DNA from: Emiliania huxleyi CCMP1516
Lineage: Eukaryota > Haptophyta > Isochrysidales > Noelaerhabdaceae
Direction of reading: 5' to 3'
Assembly: GCF_000372725.1 (NCBI RefSeq)
Contig: NW_005199478.1
Location: forward strand, 1,933-65,932
Length of the DNA stretch: 64,000 bases
Positions within the stretch are counted from its first letter, which is position 1. Each line of letters starts with the position of its first letter. The position numbers were made by a program, and so were the translations under genes. Of this stretch, positions 40,059 through 52,960 are shown piece by piece. The notes below the pieces were generated by a model. It was not told the DNA's origin and ran no database searches. It saw only the letters and a list, made by a program, of their open reading frames with translations.

Positions 40059-43000
40059 ATGCTGCCGCCTGCTCTGATCTTCTGCTTCGGCCTGCCCGGC
40101 AGTGGAGGCGCGGCGACGACGCCGGGAGCGGTTTTCTCTCAGGCGACGCGCTCAACCTGGGAGAGCTTCCCTTCAGCGGGTCGGTGTACGAGCGATCTCG
40201 ACGCCTTTGTGTGCCGTGGACCTGCCTCGGACTGCTCCAGACAGCGCTGCGTTGACTCTTGCGAAGGAGCTCACCCCACCACGACGAACGTCGAGTACCA
40301 TTGCGATTCCGAGGGATGCTGGTGCTTCTGCCAGTCCGGCTGCGATTGTCTGCAAGACGTGGGCGAAAGCAGCACGTGGGCGCCGGTTGGCACGCTTGTT
40401 CTTCCGGAGGCATGCCTCCACCATCGGGGCGACGCGGCACGACGCCGACGTCGGCTCGACAATTCCGATCCACCGCGGTCGCCCCCTCCGCCGTCATCCC
40501 CGCCACATCTGCCTGGCTTGAGCGTCCAGGTCGACGGCCCGTGCCCGCTCACCGACGGCGGCGCCTGCGCTACTTCGCCACACTACCCGAACAAGTACGG
40601 CCTTGAGAAGCGGTGCGAGTTCACCAATGTGCCGCCCAACCCGCTGGTCTCCCTCGCCTTCGACGTGGAGCCTTACGCCGACTGCCGCTTCGACTACCTC
40701 GTCGTCAGCGGCGTGAAGTACTGCGGCGCCTCTGGCCCGACTGGGATCGTTCCATCGGATGGCAAGATCACCTGGAGCTCGGACTATTCGACGAACGCGG
40801 CCGGCTGGAAGATCTCGAAGACGACCCGTTTCGTGCGACCTGTTTCCGACTCGAAGACGACCGAGTCGACCGATCCCCTCTCCATTTCAAGTGACCTCGC
40901 CGGCTCGCGGCCATGCTGCGCCTCCTTCATCTACGCCGAGCTCGCCTCCTTTGACGAGACTTCCGGCGCGACCCAGATCGGCGACCCCTTACCCGAGGAG
41001 AGCTTCACGACCGCCACGGCCCACTCAGAGATCGAGGCGGCCTCGCTGCTCTTTCTCTACTCTTGTGCGGCCGTGCTGGCGCTGCTCGCGGCATGCATCG
41101 GGCTGCTGCGACAGCAGCAGATCAAGAATGGGAGGGTGGAGGGCCGCAGCCATGCTCGACGTAACGGCAACTCCTCTACTATGGAGTCGCGGCTCCGCTC
41201 TTTCGCATCCCGAACGGGAATGGGCTCGCGGCACGGTGTGGTCTTCCTGCTGGTTTGCTCCGCCGCACGCCTACAGGCTCTCGAGTGCGACACGCTCGAT
41301 TTTCAGATCTTCACGAACACCGACTGCAGCGGCTCGCCTGCCGTGACGTCGGCGATGTCCGACCGGACGTGCGTGGCGACTCCGGACTCGGTGCTGACGG
41401 GTCAGTATTTTGACGTCGACTTTACGCACTGGGGGATGCACGCCACCAGTGAGACGCTCGTCCACGTGTGCTCCGACAGCTCGATGGACAGTTGCGTGGA
41501 TCAGTTCGATGGTGGCGAGCGCTGTTCCGACATGCCCTTTGAGACGTGCGTCGCGATAGACGAGGCCCGATCCACCGGCATCAAGATAACGTGTGCACCG
41601 GCCGTCGACTGCGCCGTGCCGAGTGAGGGCGTGTGCCTCGAAGACGGCGGTGTCGACGGCGACTGCTGTGGCAACTCTGACGTGGTCGGCTGCGCGAGCG
41701 GCTACACCCTCTCCCTGCAGATCGCGATCGACGAGGGCGGCACGTGGGCGCGGCCCGCCGATGCGGGCTTCTATCCGCAGTGCGCGAGTGGAGGCCAGAA
41801 GATTGGCAACACGTGCTGCACACCACCGCCGCCACCCGCGCCGCCATCCCCGCCGCCACCGCCGCCATCCCCGCCGCTTCTGCCCGGCTTGAGCGTCCAG
41901 GTTGACGGCCCGTGCCCGCTCACCGACGGCGGGGCCTGCGCCACCTCGCCACACTACCTGGACGGTGAGTACGGCCCTGAGGAGCGGTGCGAGTTCACCA
42001 ATGTGCCGCCCAACCCGCTGGTCTCCCTCGCCTTCGACGTGTCGCCGTCTCCCGAGCTGTCGCCAACATGCACGGATCTCCCGGGTGCATTATCTGGAGA
42101 TATTTGGTTCGACGGCACCAACGGGTGTGACGCTTACTCAGCCAACGGCTGGTGCGAAGACTATGGCAATACTGATTACAACGGCGAGGGCATGGCCACC
42201 GATAAGTGCTGCGTGTGTGGGGGAGGGGTAATAGCGCACATCCAGCCGTCACCGTCACCGTATGAGGGAGACGATGACCCTGACTTGGACTACGACGGCA
42301 ACGGCGACCCGACAGATGACTGCCCCTACGACTACCTCGTCGTCAACGGCGTGAAGTACTGCGGCACCTCTGGCCCGACTGGGGTCGTTGCCTTGGATGG
42401 CAACATCACCTGGGTCTCGGACTATTCGGTGTCCGCGGCCGGCTGGAAGATCTGCTGGGCCAACGCGCCGCCGCAGATGCCGCCGCCTCCTAGCCAACCG
42501 CCGCCGCCGCCATCTTCGCCGCCACCCCCGCCGTCACCGCCGTCATCCCCGCCGCTCCTGCCAGGCCTGAGCGTCCAGGTCGACGGCCCGTGCCCGCTCA
42601 CCGACGGCGCCGCCTGCGCCACCTCGCCAAACTACCCGGACAAGTACGGCCCTTACGAGCGGTGCGAGTTCACCAATGTGCCGCCCAACCCGCTGGTCTC
42701 CCTCGCCTTCGACGTGCAGGGAGACTATAGCCCTTACAACGACTACGACGGGAACGGCGACCCCACAGACGACTGCTACTACGACTACCTCATCGTCAAC
42801 GGCGTGAGGTACTGCGGCACCTCTGGCCCGTCTGGGGTCGTTCCCTTGGATGGCAACCTCACCTGGAGCTCGGACTACTATGCGACCGCGGCCGGCTGGA
42901 AGATCTGCTGGGCCAACGCGCCGCCGCAGATGCCGCCGCCTCTGTTACCCCCGCCGCCATCGCCGCCGCATCTGCCTGGCCTGAGCGTCCAGGTTGTCGG

Positions 43001-46000
43001 CCCGTGCGCTCTCACCGACGGCGGCGTTTGCGTCACGTCGCCAAACTACCCTCGTGGTGCCGGCTCCAAACGCCCCACTAGCCGTCGGTCTCTTGCTCGG
43101 GGCAGCGGACTACCTGGCGACGGTCCTCGACTCGAGTGCAGCATTGTCAATGTCCCAGGCCACCCACTGATGGTTGTCGAAGGCGGTTTGAATGGGACTG
43201 GCGGCTGGGGCAAAGAGAAGCCTTCAGTGTGCGGCCACGCGAAAGACTACTTCAAGGTGAACGGCAAGGAGTACTGCTCGAACCATCCGGACCTTTCAGG
43301 GATCATGGCTCGAGATGGCACTTCTCTGACAGGGATTGTGGTTGCGGGTGCCACCATCAAGTGGTTCTCCTTCCCCGAGAAGCCCAAGCCCCCCTGGAAG
43401 GTGTAGCTCGCCAATCGCCCTAGCCTCCCACTTATGCAGCTGACCCCCAGCGTTTTGCGCATCGCAGGTGTGCTGGCCGCCGCCCTCGCCGCCTCCGCCG
43501 CCCTCGCCGCCATCGTCGCCCTCGCCGCCCTCGCTGCCACCGTCCCCTCCATCACCGCCATCTCCGCCGCCGCTCCCGCCGCTCACTCCCGCGACCCAGC
43601 TCGTCGAGACCGTCGACCAGCTGCGCAAGCGGCTCAAAGACGCCGAGGGCCTCTGCATGGATCGCCCTGGTGCATCGTCCGGAATAGCTTGGTTTGATGG
43701 CGAGGGCGACGGTTGTGACAAGTACTCATCCTACAACCGGTGCAACAAGCACGGCAGCACTGACTTCAATGGCGAGGGCAGGGCCAAGGTCCATTGTTGC
43801 GTGTGTGGCGGCGGGGATAACCGCGCTCCCAGCGCTAACGTGTCGCTGCAGCTGCAGCGCGACGCACTCTTCCTTCTCGGCGGTAGCGAGCTGTCGTGCC
43901 GCACCCCGATCGAAGTCTCGATCCAGAGCAGCCCAGGCTCGACCGCCATCATGAACGCCGAGGGCATGTCGCGCCACTTCCTCGTCTCGGGCGGCTGCCG
44001 CCTGACGCTGGAGGGCGACATCACCCTCGTCAACGGTGCCGCGGACGGCGACGGCGGCTCCCTTGTGATTGAGGGCGGCGAGGCGGTCCTTCGCGGCGTC
44101 ACCATCAGCAACTCCTTCGCCGGCGGGGACGGCGGCGGCATCGCCTCCAAGCAGGGCAGCCGCCTCGGCCTCGAAGCGGTGACGGTCTCGGGCTGCAAAG
44201 CGGGAAATAGCGGCGGCGGGCTATTTGCCGAGCTGTCGCAGAGCCTCGTCATCAGGGGCTCCGCCTTTGAGCGCAACGAGGCTGACAAGGGCGCCGCGAT
44301 TGAGTACGCCTCCCAGGACACGGACAGTGAGACCGCCCTCATCGTCGGCACCGCCTTCGAGGGCAACGTCGGCGAGACGACCGTAAGCTCGAACGCGCCC
44401 ATCAGCTGGATCTGCGAGCGCGGGCAGTACATGCCGCCGACAAGCGGCGACGGGGAGGACGCCTTCTCCGGCGACTTCACCGGCTGCTTGAAGGAGTGCG
44501 CCGCCGGCTTCTTCGGGAACGAGACCGACCTGAGCAGCCCCACCTGCAGCGGGCAGTGCCCTCAAGGCCGCTACTGCGTCGAGGGCACCGCCGACCCGAC
44601 GCCGTGCCCCCGCGGCACGATGATGCCGGCGCGCGGCGCGGCGAGCGAGGATGCTTGTCTGCCGTGCGCTCCGGGCCAGTATCAGCCCCTCACAGGCCAG
44701 GCGGACTGCCTCGCCTGTCCTCCGGGGAGCTACTCGGCGGCTGTCGGGCAGTCGTCTTGCGAGCCGTGTCCAAAGGGCGGCTCCTGCAATGAAGTGGGCG
44801 CCGCCACGAGCATGGTCTGGGAGCCCTGTCCCGCAGGCAGCTTCAACCCGAACAACGGCTCCAACTCGAGCGCCGCTTGCGAGCTCTGCCCCGCCGGCAC
44901 CGCGAGCGCGACGCGGGGAGCGGAGAGCGGCGACGCGTGCGCGCCCTGTGAGCCCGGCCATTTCGCCGTCACGCCTGGCCTCTCCAAGTGCGAGCGATGC
45001 TCCGCCGGATTCTACCAGAAGGCGAGCGGCGCAGCCGAGTGCCTCCGCTGTAAGCCTGGCAGCCTGTGTCCTCTTGGCGCGTCGCTCGAGCTGCCCGCAG
45101 CGTGCGAGCCGGGCACATACGCCAATGCCACCGACGATGACGGCGATCCCGACTGCTTCGACTGCCCGGCGGGATCGTCGTGCAGCGGTGGGGCTGCGCC
45201 GCCGGCGGAGTGCTCGCCGGGCGCTTTCGCCGCCACGCCTGGCCTCTCCAAGTGCGAGCGATGCTCCGCCGGATTCTACCAGAAGGCGAGCGGCGCAGCC
45301 GAGTGCCTCCGCTGTAAGCCTGGCAGCCTGTGTCCTCTTGGCGCGTCGCTCGAGCTGCCCGCAGCGTGCGAGCCGGGCACATACGCCAACGCCACCGACG
45401 ATGACGGCGATCCCGACTGCTTCGACTGCCCGGCGGGATCGTCGTGCAGCGGTGGGGCTGCGCCGCCGGCGGAGTGCTCGCCGGGCGCTTTCGCCGCCAC
45501 GCCTGGCCTCTCCCAGTGCGAGCTCTGTAAGCCCGGCACCACTTCTGGCGCCGGCAGCGTATCGTGCGACGAGTGTACTCCAGGCACGTACGCCGCCAAC
45601 CCTGGCCAGGGGGAATGCACCCTCTGCCCCTATCCCTTGAGTAGTGGGCGCGGCGACGTCACCTGCTCGATCTGCAAAGAGGGCTACTACCTGGTCGAGA
45701 GCGCTGCCGACATCTTCAAAAATCCGACCAAGTACTGCAAGGATTGCCCGCCGAACGCCGAGTGCTCGCGCAACACGACGGTGGCGACGATGGGCGTCTC
45801 GAGGGACTTTTGGCGCGGCTCGAGCCGCACGACGGAGCTCTACCGCTGCTACGACTCCGACGCGTGCAGGGGCTCGACGAAAGGCAGCGCGAGCTCCAGG
45901 CGCCGGCTCGAGGTGGAGGGCGATGACGAGGGTGCCGCCTCGGACCTCTGCGATTACCGCCACGAGGGGCCCCGGTGCAAGGTGTGCTCCTGCAGGCGGG

Positions 46001-49000
46001 GCGGGGAGCGCTCCGGCTCTTGCGAGGGCCTCGAGGTCGCACAGTACTTTAGCGTCGCCAGCAGGGAGTGCGTCGACTGCCCTCCGCCATGGCGCCCCGC
46101 CTCGCTCGCCGCCGCGGCTGTGATCGCGTTGGGGCTGCTCTGTGCGGCGATCGCCCTCCTCCGGAGCAGCTGGGAGCCTCGGCACAAGGCGGCGAGGAGG
46201 GTCTTGCGAGCCGGCCGCTCTCTCGCCGCGCTTCTCAAGCGCGCGGGCACGGGGTCGAAGCTAAAGATCTTCGTCGCTCTCTACCAGTGCCTCGCCGCCA
46301 TCCCCTCCGTCTACGCGCTCAGCGTCCCGGAGACGCTCGTCGGCAGCTTCATGGAAAACGTGATGTCCGCCCTGACCGCCGCGGCGCGGGTGATGGACCT
46401 GGCGGTGCCGTCCGCCTGCTACGGCTCAAAGCTGGACCAGCTCATCGGGGCGGCGGTCGCTCCGTGGGGCGTCATCGGTCTCGCCGCAGTGGCGTGGACC
46501 ATCCGCAACGCCGCCGTCGCCCACGCAAAGGGGCAGCTCCGCGGAACCGGCGCCTCCGTCTTTCTCGTCTCTGCGCTTTGCAGAGTGCTCCCGCTGGTTC
46601 TCTACGCCACCTTCCTCCTTCTGCCCGCCGTCTCGGCGCTCATCTTCTCCTCGTTTCTGTGCGACGCATTCGTCTACGACGACGCCACGGGCGAGACGCG
46701 GTCCTTCCTGCAGGCGGACTACTCGCTGGAGTGCAGCACGCCGGCGCACCAGCGGCTCAAGAACTGGGCGTTCGGACTCTCCCCGCTTTGGCCCGTCGGC
46801 GTGCCGGTGCTCTACCTGGTCTTGCTTCTCGCTCACCAGCGCGCGATCCGCGCCGGCCGGACGACAAAGTGGGTCGCTTCGACGCGCTTCCTCTGGGCCG
46901 ACTACAGGCCCGAGGCGTCCTTGTGGGAGGTGCTAGAGGTGCTGCGCAAGCTGACGCTCACGTGCTTCGTGCTGCTCATCGACGAGAGGCTGGAGGAGGC
47001 GCGCGCGCTCGTCGCGCTGCTCGTCTCGATCCTCTTCCTCTCGCTGCAGATGGCGACGCAGCCCTTCCGCCGCAGCGAGGACAACTGGCTCGCGACGATG
47101 GCGTACCTTTCGCTCGTCGTCGTCTACCTCACCGTGCTGCTGCTCAAGATGTGCGAGCAGGACGCGAAGGTGTGCGAGGACAGCTTTGGCCTCTCCCCTG
47201 CGGAGCTCTTCTCCACCTTTGCCTTCTTCGGGATGGGGCTCCTCCTCCTCCACCTCCTCCTCGCCGCGCTGCAGCTCTACCTGCACGACCACTCCCCACG
47301 CATCATCCGGCTGGCCCGCGCCCACTCCATCTCGCCGCAGACCCTTGTCTGGCGCGTTCTCGCGCGCAAGGCGGCCTCGCTCTGCGCCTTCGCGCGACGC
47401 GCCGGCGCCGCCGTCCTGCCGCGCCGCAACCTCGTCCAGCTCGCGACGAGGTGGCCCTTTGCGCTGTGGCATCGCCGCCGCGGCATGCCGCCCGAGACGC
47501 CCACAAACCTCCACCCGCTCGTTGCCGGCCTCGCGGGGCGAGTCGTGATCGACGACCTCTACGAGCCGTCCGTGCCGAGCTTCGTCGTCCTCGACGCGCC
47601 CTCCCTTGCGCTCGGCTGGTCCTGGTCGTCGAGGGACCGCGTCTTCGTCCCGCTCGTGACGGAGGTTGCCGTCGAGGCGCGCGGCGGCGGGCTGGGCACT
47701 GTGCGCGTGCGGCATCGCAATCTCCAGGGCGAGCTGCGCGTGCTGCGCGTCACGAGCTCGGACGAGGAGGCGGCGGCGTGGGCGGCGGCGCTGCAGGCCC
47801 TGATGGCGGAGGTGGCTTTGCGCTCGCCCGGAGCGGCGTCACACCTTTGGCTGCTCTCGCGCATGGCCGCGTCCGTCTCCATCGGCGGCAACGCGGCGGG
47901 CGTGCTGCCCCTGCACAGCCTGCCTGCGGCCGCCAACCGCTCGAACTGCTCCCTCGCCGCAGTCGTCAAGAGCGCGCGCGACTCTGTCGGCGCCGATGCC
48001 AATGCTCGGCAGCTGGAGGCAAGGGCGGTGCGGTTGGCCCAGGCGACGCCGCTGCCGGAGTGGCTCACGCCCGCTGGCGGCTCGCTGAACATGCTGCAGG
48101 TGGCGGAGGTCCTGCTGTCCGGCTACACTGCCCAGGACGAGATTCGCCAGCTCTTCAACGACTACGCCAACGCCGACGGCGAGATGGACCTCCGAGGGTG
48201 GCTCGCCTTCCAAGCCGCAGTGCAGGAGGAACCCGACGTGCCGGCAGCGCGCGCGGCCTACGCCCGCGCGTGCGGCGACGCTGGCAGCTCCCGGCTGTCG
48301 TACATGCGGTTCGCGATGCTCCTCCTCTCGCCGGAGAACCGTGCGGTGCCGCCAAACGCGTACACCGCGGACCTCTCGCAGCCGCTGTCGCACTACTGGG
48401 TCGCGACCAGCCACAACTCGTACATTGTCGGCGACCAGCTCACCGGACGGTCGACGCGCGAGGCGTACATGCGCCAGCTGCTTCAGGGCTGCCGCCACGT
48501 CGAGATCGACTGCTGGGATCAGTTCCAGCTCCGCTCCTGCAAGACGGTGCCAGTCGTGACGCACGGGCACACCCTCTGCACGGTGGAGTCCTTTGACGCC
48601 GTCGCGTCTGCCATCGCCCGCACCGCTTTCGTGACCTCCGATCTGCCCGTCATCCTCTCGCTCGAGATGCACTGCAAGCCGGAGCGGCAGCACGCGATCG
48701 CCTTGGCGCTCCTCTCGAACCTGGGAGAGCGTCTGCTGTCGTGCGACGACATCGAGGGCTTCAGCCTCTCTCCAGAGGCGCTCCGCGGTGCGCCACCCCC
48801 TCCCCGACACTTAACCCGACACACACCCAGGCGCCCTGTGACTCGAATCAGGGGTTTCACAACCCCACCTTGAATGACCGCTCGTCGATGCACCGCCGCG
48901 CAGGCAAGGTGCTCTGCAAGGGCAAGGTCAAGGCGGTGCTGGCTGCGGTGCGCAAGGCGCGATCATCGGCCGATGTGGCGGAGACCGGTGAGGCAGGGCG

Positions 49001-50150
49001 GACAGTGTCTGAGCGGGAGGGGGCAAGTGTCGCCAGCTCCGAGACGCTGTACGTCCGCCACCTGACGCTGCGGACTGTGCCCGCCGACGACTTCCTCGCC
49101 GAGCTGTCGCACGAGTACGGCTTTGCGCTGCCGATCACCTCGATCGGCGAGGAGAGACTGGGGCAGGAGATGGGCCTCGCCGCCCCGCGGGCGGAGGCGC
49201 TGGACGAGGGCAGCGTGTTGCGCGGGATGGCGGGGAGTGTGCACGCGCTGCAGCGCAAGACCGCCGAGCAGCTGCTGCGCGTCTACCCGCTCGGCCTTCG
49301 CTTCGCCGGGAAGAATTTGGACCCCCTCGTGTGCTGGCGCGCCGGCGCGCAGCACGTGGCGCTCAACCTCGGCCAGCACCCCGACCTGGCGGCGCAGCTG
49401 CACTACGCCCTCTTCGAGGACACGGGCGGCTATGTGCGGAAGCCCGAGGAGATGGTTGACGGGCGGGGCTGGCCGCCGCGGCGCGAGTCGCTGCGGCGAG
49501 TGACGATCGAGCTGCTCAGCCTGCACGGGCTTCCCAAGCAGGGCGAGGAGAGGCCGAGCCGCGACGGGGCGCACGGCGCGTCGCATGGCTACGTGCCCGA
49601 GCTGACTGGCAGCTGGAGGGCGCCGGCCGCGGTCGAGTCGTCGTCGACGCTGCGCCTCAAGGTGTCCCTGCACGCGATCGGAGGCTTCTGCTCGGTGAGC
49701 ACGCGGCGGCAGCCTCGCCAGGTCGAGACGGAGCACGTCACCTCCTCCGCCGGCGAGCACGGCGGGCTCAGCCCGCGCTTTGGCGAGACGGTGCATCTAC
49801 TGGCGGCGGAGCCGCACGAGACCATTCTGCGGGTCGCAGTGCTGGAGAGTGACGAGGAGAATGCATCAGTGGACGCCGAGGAGGTGGCGTTCGATACGGT
49901 GGTGCTCGGGCGCATGAGGCCGGGCTACCGCACGCTGCATTTGCGCTCGCGGCGGGGCACGCGCATCGAGATGTGCCACCTCTTTGTGCACATCTCGCAC
50001 GGGAACGAGCCCCACAAGTGGCCGTCGGCCAGCGAGCTGAGGGAGGAGGTGGAAACTAGGCGCAGCGAAGCTGCGGACCTGCGCAAGGAGATCTCGCAGC
50101 TGCGGAGGGGGGGCGTGTGGCGCCAGGGGAGCTTCGACGTGGGGATCTAG
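40059..50150 (+). CDS. Giant multi-pass membrane protein ending in phosphoinositide phospholipase C
   Basis: Three exons: 40059-43400, 43468-48787, 48904-50150, spliced GT-AG, predicting about 3,302 residues. Signal peptide MLPPALIFCFGLPGSGGAAT. Ectodomain: four CUB-like modules (about 152-255, 610-800, 836-952, 974-1114) separated by PPPPSPP linkers, two small Cys-rich motifs ending CCVCGGG, a parallel beta-helix-like stretch (about 1244-1425) and a long Cys-rich repeat region (about 1425-1985). About eight or nine membrane helices follow (1990-2387). Cytosolic part: PH-like (2474-2564), EF-hand-like (2654-2739), PLC X (2746-2888) with catalytic SHNSY, VEIDCWD, THGHT and LSLEMHC; PLC Y (2937-3077) with YPLGLRF and QHVALN; C2 (about 3085-3250); short coiled coil. 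The splice joins LRG to KVLCKGK as in other PLCs. Caveat: residues 325-400 contain a helix and a second leader-like MGSRHGVVFLLVCSAARLQA, so the first CUB part could be a separate gene. Confidence 0.85.
44971..45500 (+). repeat. 264-bp in-frame tandem duplication in Cys-rich region
   Basis: acgcctggcctctc starts at 44971, 45235 and 45499. The first two units are almost identical over 264 bp (88 codons); the third is partial and diverges after ctctcc. Differences include a synonymous change (gccaatgcc/gccaacgcc). Confidence 0.95.
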
Positions 50151-50159
50151 GAGGAGGGC

Positions 50160-51050
50160 CGCCTCTTCATCGAGCCCAATCGTCGTCAGTACTGCTACGC
50201 ATATGCACGGAGGCCCATATGCATACGCATCATATTACGCCCTCTCGGGAATACGTATACTCGGTGCGTGTACGTCACTTGCCAGTCCAAATGCGTCGCA
50301 TTACGCAGCCCGTCGAACGCCTCCCCCTTCAAAAATAAATAGAAAACGTCAATACATACACGTAATCATCGCGTGCGTGACGGTGCGATGGCCCTGTGGT
50401 TGCCTCATACGTACCACGTGTCACGTATACGGATTATGGATCTCCGCCGGTGCGCCGCGGCCCGCGGAGGGCGGGGCGTCTTCGACGTATCACGTATCCG
50501 CATTACGCATACGTCCTTTTCACCGCAAAGCTTTGCCCCGGGGACGGTGCAATGGCCCGCGCGGCGGGTGCCTTACGTACCACGTCTCACGTTTCCGGAT
50601 TATGTATCTCGCCCCGCGCGCCCCCGAGCCCCCCCCCCCCCCTTACGTATCACGCATACGCATTACGCATTACGTATTTTTCATCCTTCGTAGTCCAAGG
50701 CAATGTTACAAAGCATAAATTGTACAAAGACAATGGCAGTGAAGTGCCAAGAGAGACACCTTCTCCGCCGACAGTCAAACAGTTCCCTCGAGGTCTCACA
50801 GGACCCACACACAGCAGATTGCAGAGGCGCGCGGGCCTCGCCCCGACCCCTCGCCCCTTCGCGTCGGCGACGGGAGAGGAAAGGAGAGGCGGCCGAGCAG
50901 GCGAGGCCCGCAGTCATATCCCCTCACACACACAAAGATGGCTCGCACGACGCTGACTAGAGTCTAGGCCCGAGGAGGACCTTTGCAGCTGTCGCGCGTG
51001 CCGGGGGAGTGGCGCTGCGTGGAGGCACGGCGGGGCGGCGCGCCGACGAA
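50160..51050. other. Intergenic AT/CG-mixed repeats
   Basis: 50205-50690 contains many short words such as acgtatcacgtatccgcatt and cattacgcatacg related to the units at 38.6 and 51.7 kb. 50690-51050 shows nothing recognisable. Confidence 0.5.
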
Positions 51051-51083
51051 TGCTCCACACACTTCAGTCCGCTCACCACATAA

Positions 51084-51640
51084 AGGGGGGTGGGTGGGGG
51101 GTTAGGGGGTGACTGTCGAGGGCTATGCCCGAGTCTGTTGTTACCAGCGCACATACAACCCTAGCCAACTTATGGCAGCCCGAGCGGCAGCGCCAGTGCG
51201 CGCACATAAAGGGGGGTGGGTGGGGGGTTAGGGGGTGACTGTCGAGGGCTATGCCCGAGTCTGTTGTTACCAGCGCACATACAACCCTAGCCAACTTATG
51301 GCAGCCCGAGCGGCAGCGCCAGTGCGCGCACATAAAGGGGGGTGGGTGGGGGGTTAGGGGGTGGCTGTCGAGGGCTATGCCCGAGTCTGTTGTTAGTTAC
51401 CAGCGCACATACAACCCTAGCCAACTTATGGCAGCCCGAGCGGCAGCGCCAGTGCGCGCACATAAAGGGGGGTGGGTGGGGGGTTAGGGGGCGGCTGTCG
51501 AGGGCTATGCCCGAGTCTGTTGTTACCAGCGCACATACACCCTAGCCAACTTTACCAGCGCACATACAACCCCAGCCAACTTATGGCAGCCCTAGCGGCA
51601 GCGCCAGCGCGCGCACATAAAGGGGGTTGGGGGGGGGATG
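51084..51640. repeat. Tandem array, unit about 124-128 bp, four to five copies
   Basis: Unit: cataaaggggggtgggtggg, gggttagggggtgactgtcg, agggctatgcccgagtctgt, taccagcgcacatacaaccc and agccaacttatggcagcccg. One copy has a 4-bp insertion (gttagttacc) and the last is rearranged. Confidence 0.95.
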
Positions 51641-52435
51641 CGTAATACGTATGCGTAATACGTGGTGCGTAAGCCCTCTCCGACACCTTGGGCGTGCAAA
51701 TGCGTAATACGTATGCGTAATGCGTGAGGCGTAACCCCCGTCAGCCACCACTTCTCACTCGAATCCGGAATGCGTGTGCGTAGTACGTGGTGCGTAGGCC
51801 CTCTCCGACAGCTTGGGCGTGCGAATGCGTAATACGTATGCGTAATACGTGAGGCGTAACCCCCGTCAGCCACCACTTCTCACTCGAATCCGGAATGCGT
51901 GTGCGTAGTACGTGGTGCGGAGGCCCTCTCCGACAGCTTGGGCGTGCGAATGCGTAAAATGCATGCGTAATACGTGAGGCGTAACCCCCGTCAGCCACCA
52001 CTTCTCACTCGAATCCGGAATGCGTGTGCGTAGTACGTGGTGCGTAGGCCCTCTCTGACACCTTGGGCGTGCGAACGCGTAAAACGTATGCGTAATGCGT
52101 GAGGCGTAACCCCCGTCAGCCACCACTTCTCACTCGAATCCGGAATGCGTGTGCGTAGTACGTGGTGCGGAGGCCCTCTCCGACACCTTGGGCGTGCGAA
52201 TGCGTAAAACGTATGCGTAATGCGTGAGGCGTAACCCCCGTCGGCCACCACTTCTCACTCGAATCCGGAATGCGTGTGCGTAGTACGTGGTGCGTAGGCC
52301 CTCTCCGACACCTTGGGCGTGCGAATGCGTAAAACGTATGCGTAATGCGTGAGGCGTAACCCCCGTCGGCCACCACTTCTCACTCGAATCCGGAATGCGT
52401 GTGCGTAGTACGTGGGGCGTAGCGCGCCTTGAGAG
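51640..52435. repeat. Tandem array, unit 125 bp, about six copies
   Basis: Unit: gcgtaacccccgtcagccac, cacttctcactcgaatccgg, aatgcgtgtgcgtagtacgt, ggccctctccgacaccttgg and gcgtgcgaatgcgtaaaacg. The period is exactly 125 bp (starts near 51741, 51866, 51991, 52116). Each unit carries many CGTA-containing words. Confidence 0.95.
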
Positions 52436-52439
52436 GCAC

Positions 52440-52960
52440 ACCCCGATCGGCCGAAGGTGGATGCAGAAGACAGATTCGTAATACGCAAGACATTTGTAGC
52501 TCCCTCAGGCGCCACTTGGCTCGGGCACGACACCGAAATACGCGACGTCTGGCCGACGCACTATGGATCGCGGGCGCGTATTTACATAACATGGCCGATC
52601 TGTGCATTCTGGGCGATTACATATGCGTAGCAGTACTGACGACCTCCCATCGAGCCGGGTAGGGGGTGTTTGGTGTGATGCGTTTTGCGCAAAACCAAAA
52701 GCGACAAGAGTCCTAAAACGGTAAAAGCTGAACTCAAGTGTTGTAGTAGAGTAAACTAGTAGCTCTTCGCTGGGTGGAAGGAGGGCCCGGCCCGTGCCTT
52801 GAGGGAGTCGCGGAGGAGGAGGGATAACGGAGGTAACGTGCAGACAGGCCAGCAGCCAGTGGGACGAACGAGGGCCGCGACGGCAGCTCAAGCGGGAGGG
52901 AGCGGAGACAGTGGGCAGCGAGCGAAGTGGGTGAGACTGATGATGCTCCTTCGACTTAGG
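52440..52960. other. Intergenic region, no supported gene
   Basis: No recognisable coding or RNA feature; it leads into the element copy starting near 52960. Confidence 0.5.

Noticed and set aside
46068..48596. 842-codon plus-strand frame, rich in R, A and P
   Set aside because: It overlaps the receptor-like PLC gene in another frame; composition is that of a GC-rich shadow and the PLC frame has clear domains.
51084..51640. Telomeric repeat (gggttaggggg)
   Set aside because: The telomere-like word occurs once per 125-bp unit and is not a tandem hexamer or heptamer run.
51640..52435. CRISPR-like array
   Set aside because: Units are tandem 125-bp copies without distinct spacers, in a eukaryotic context.
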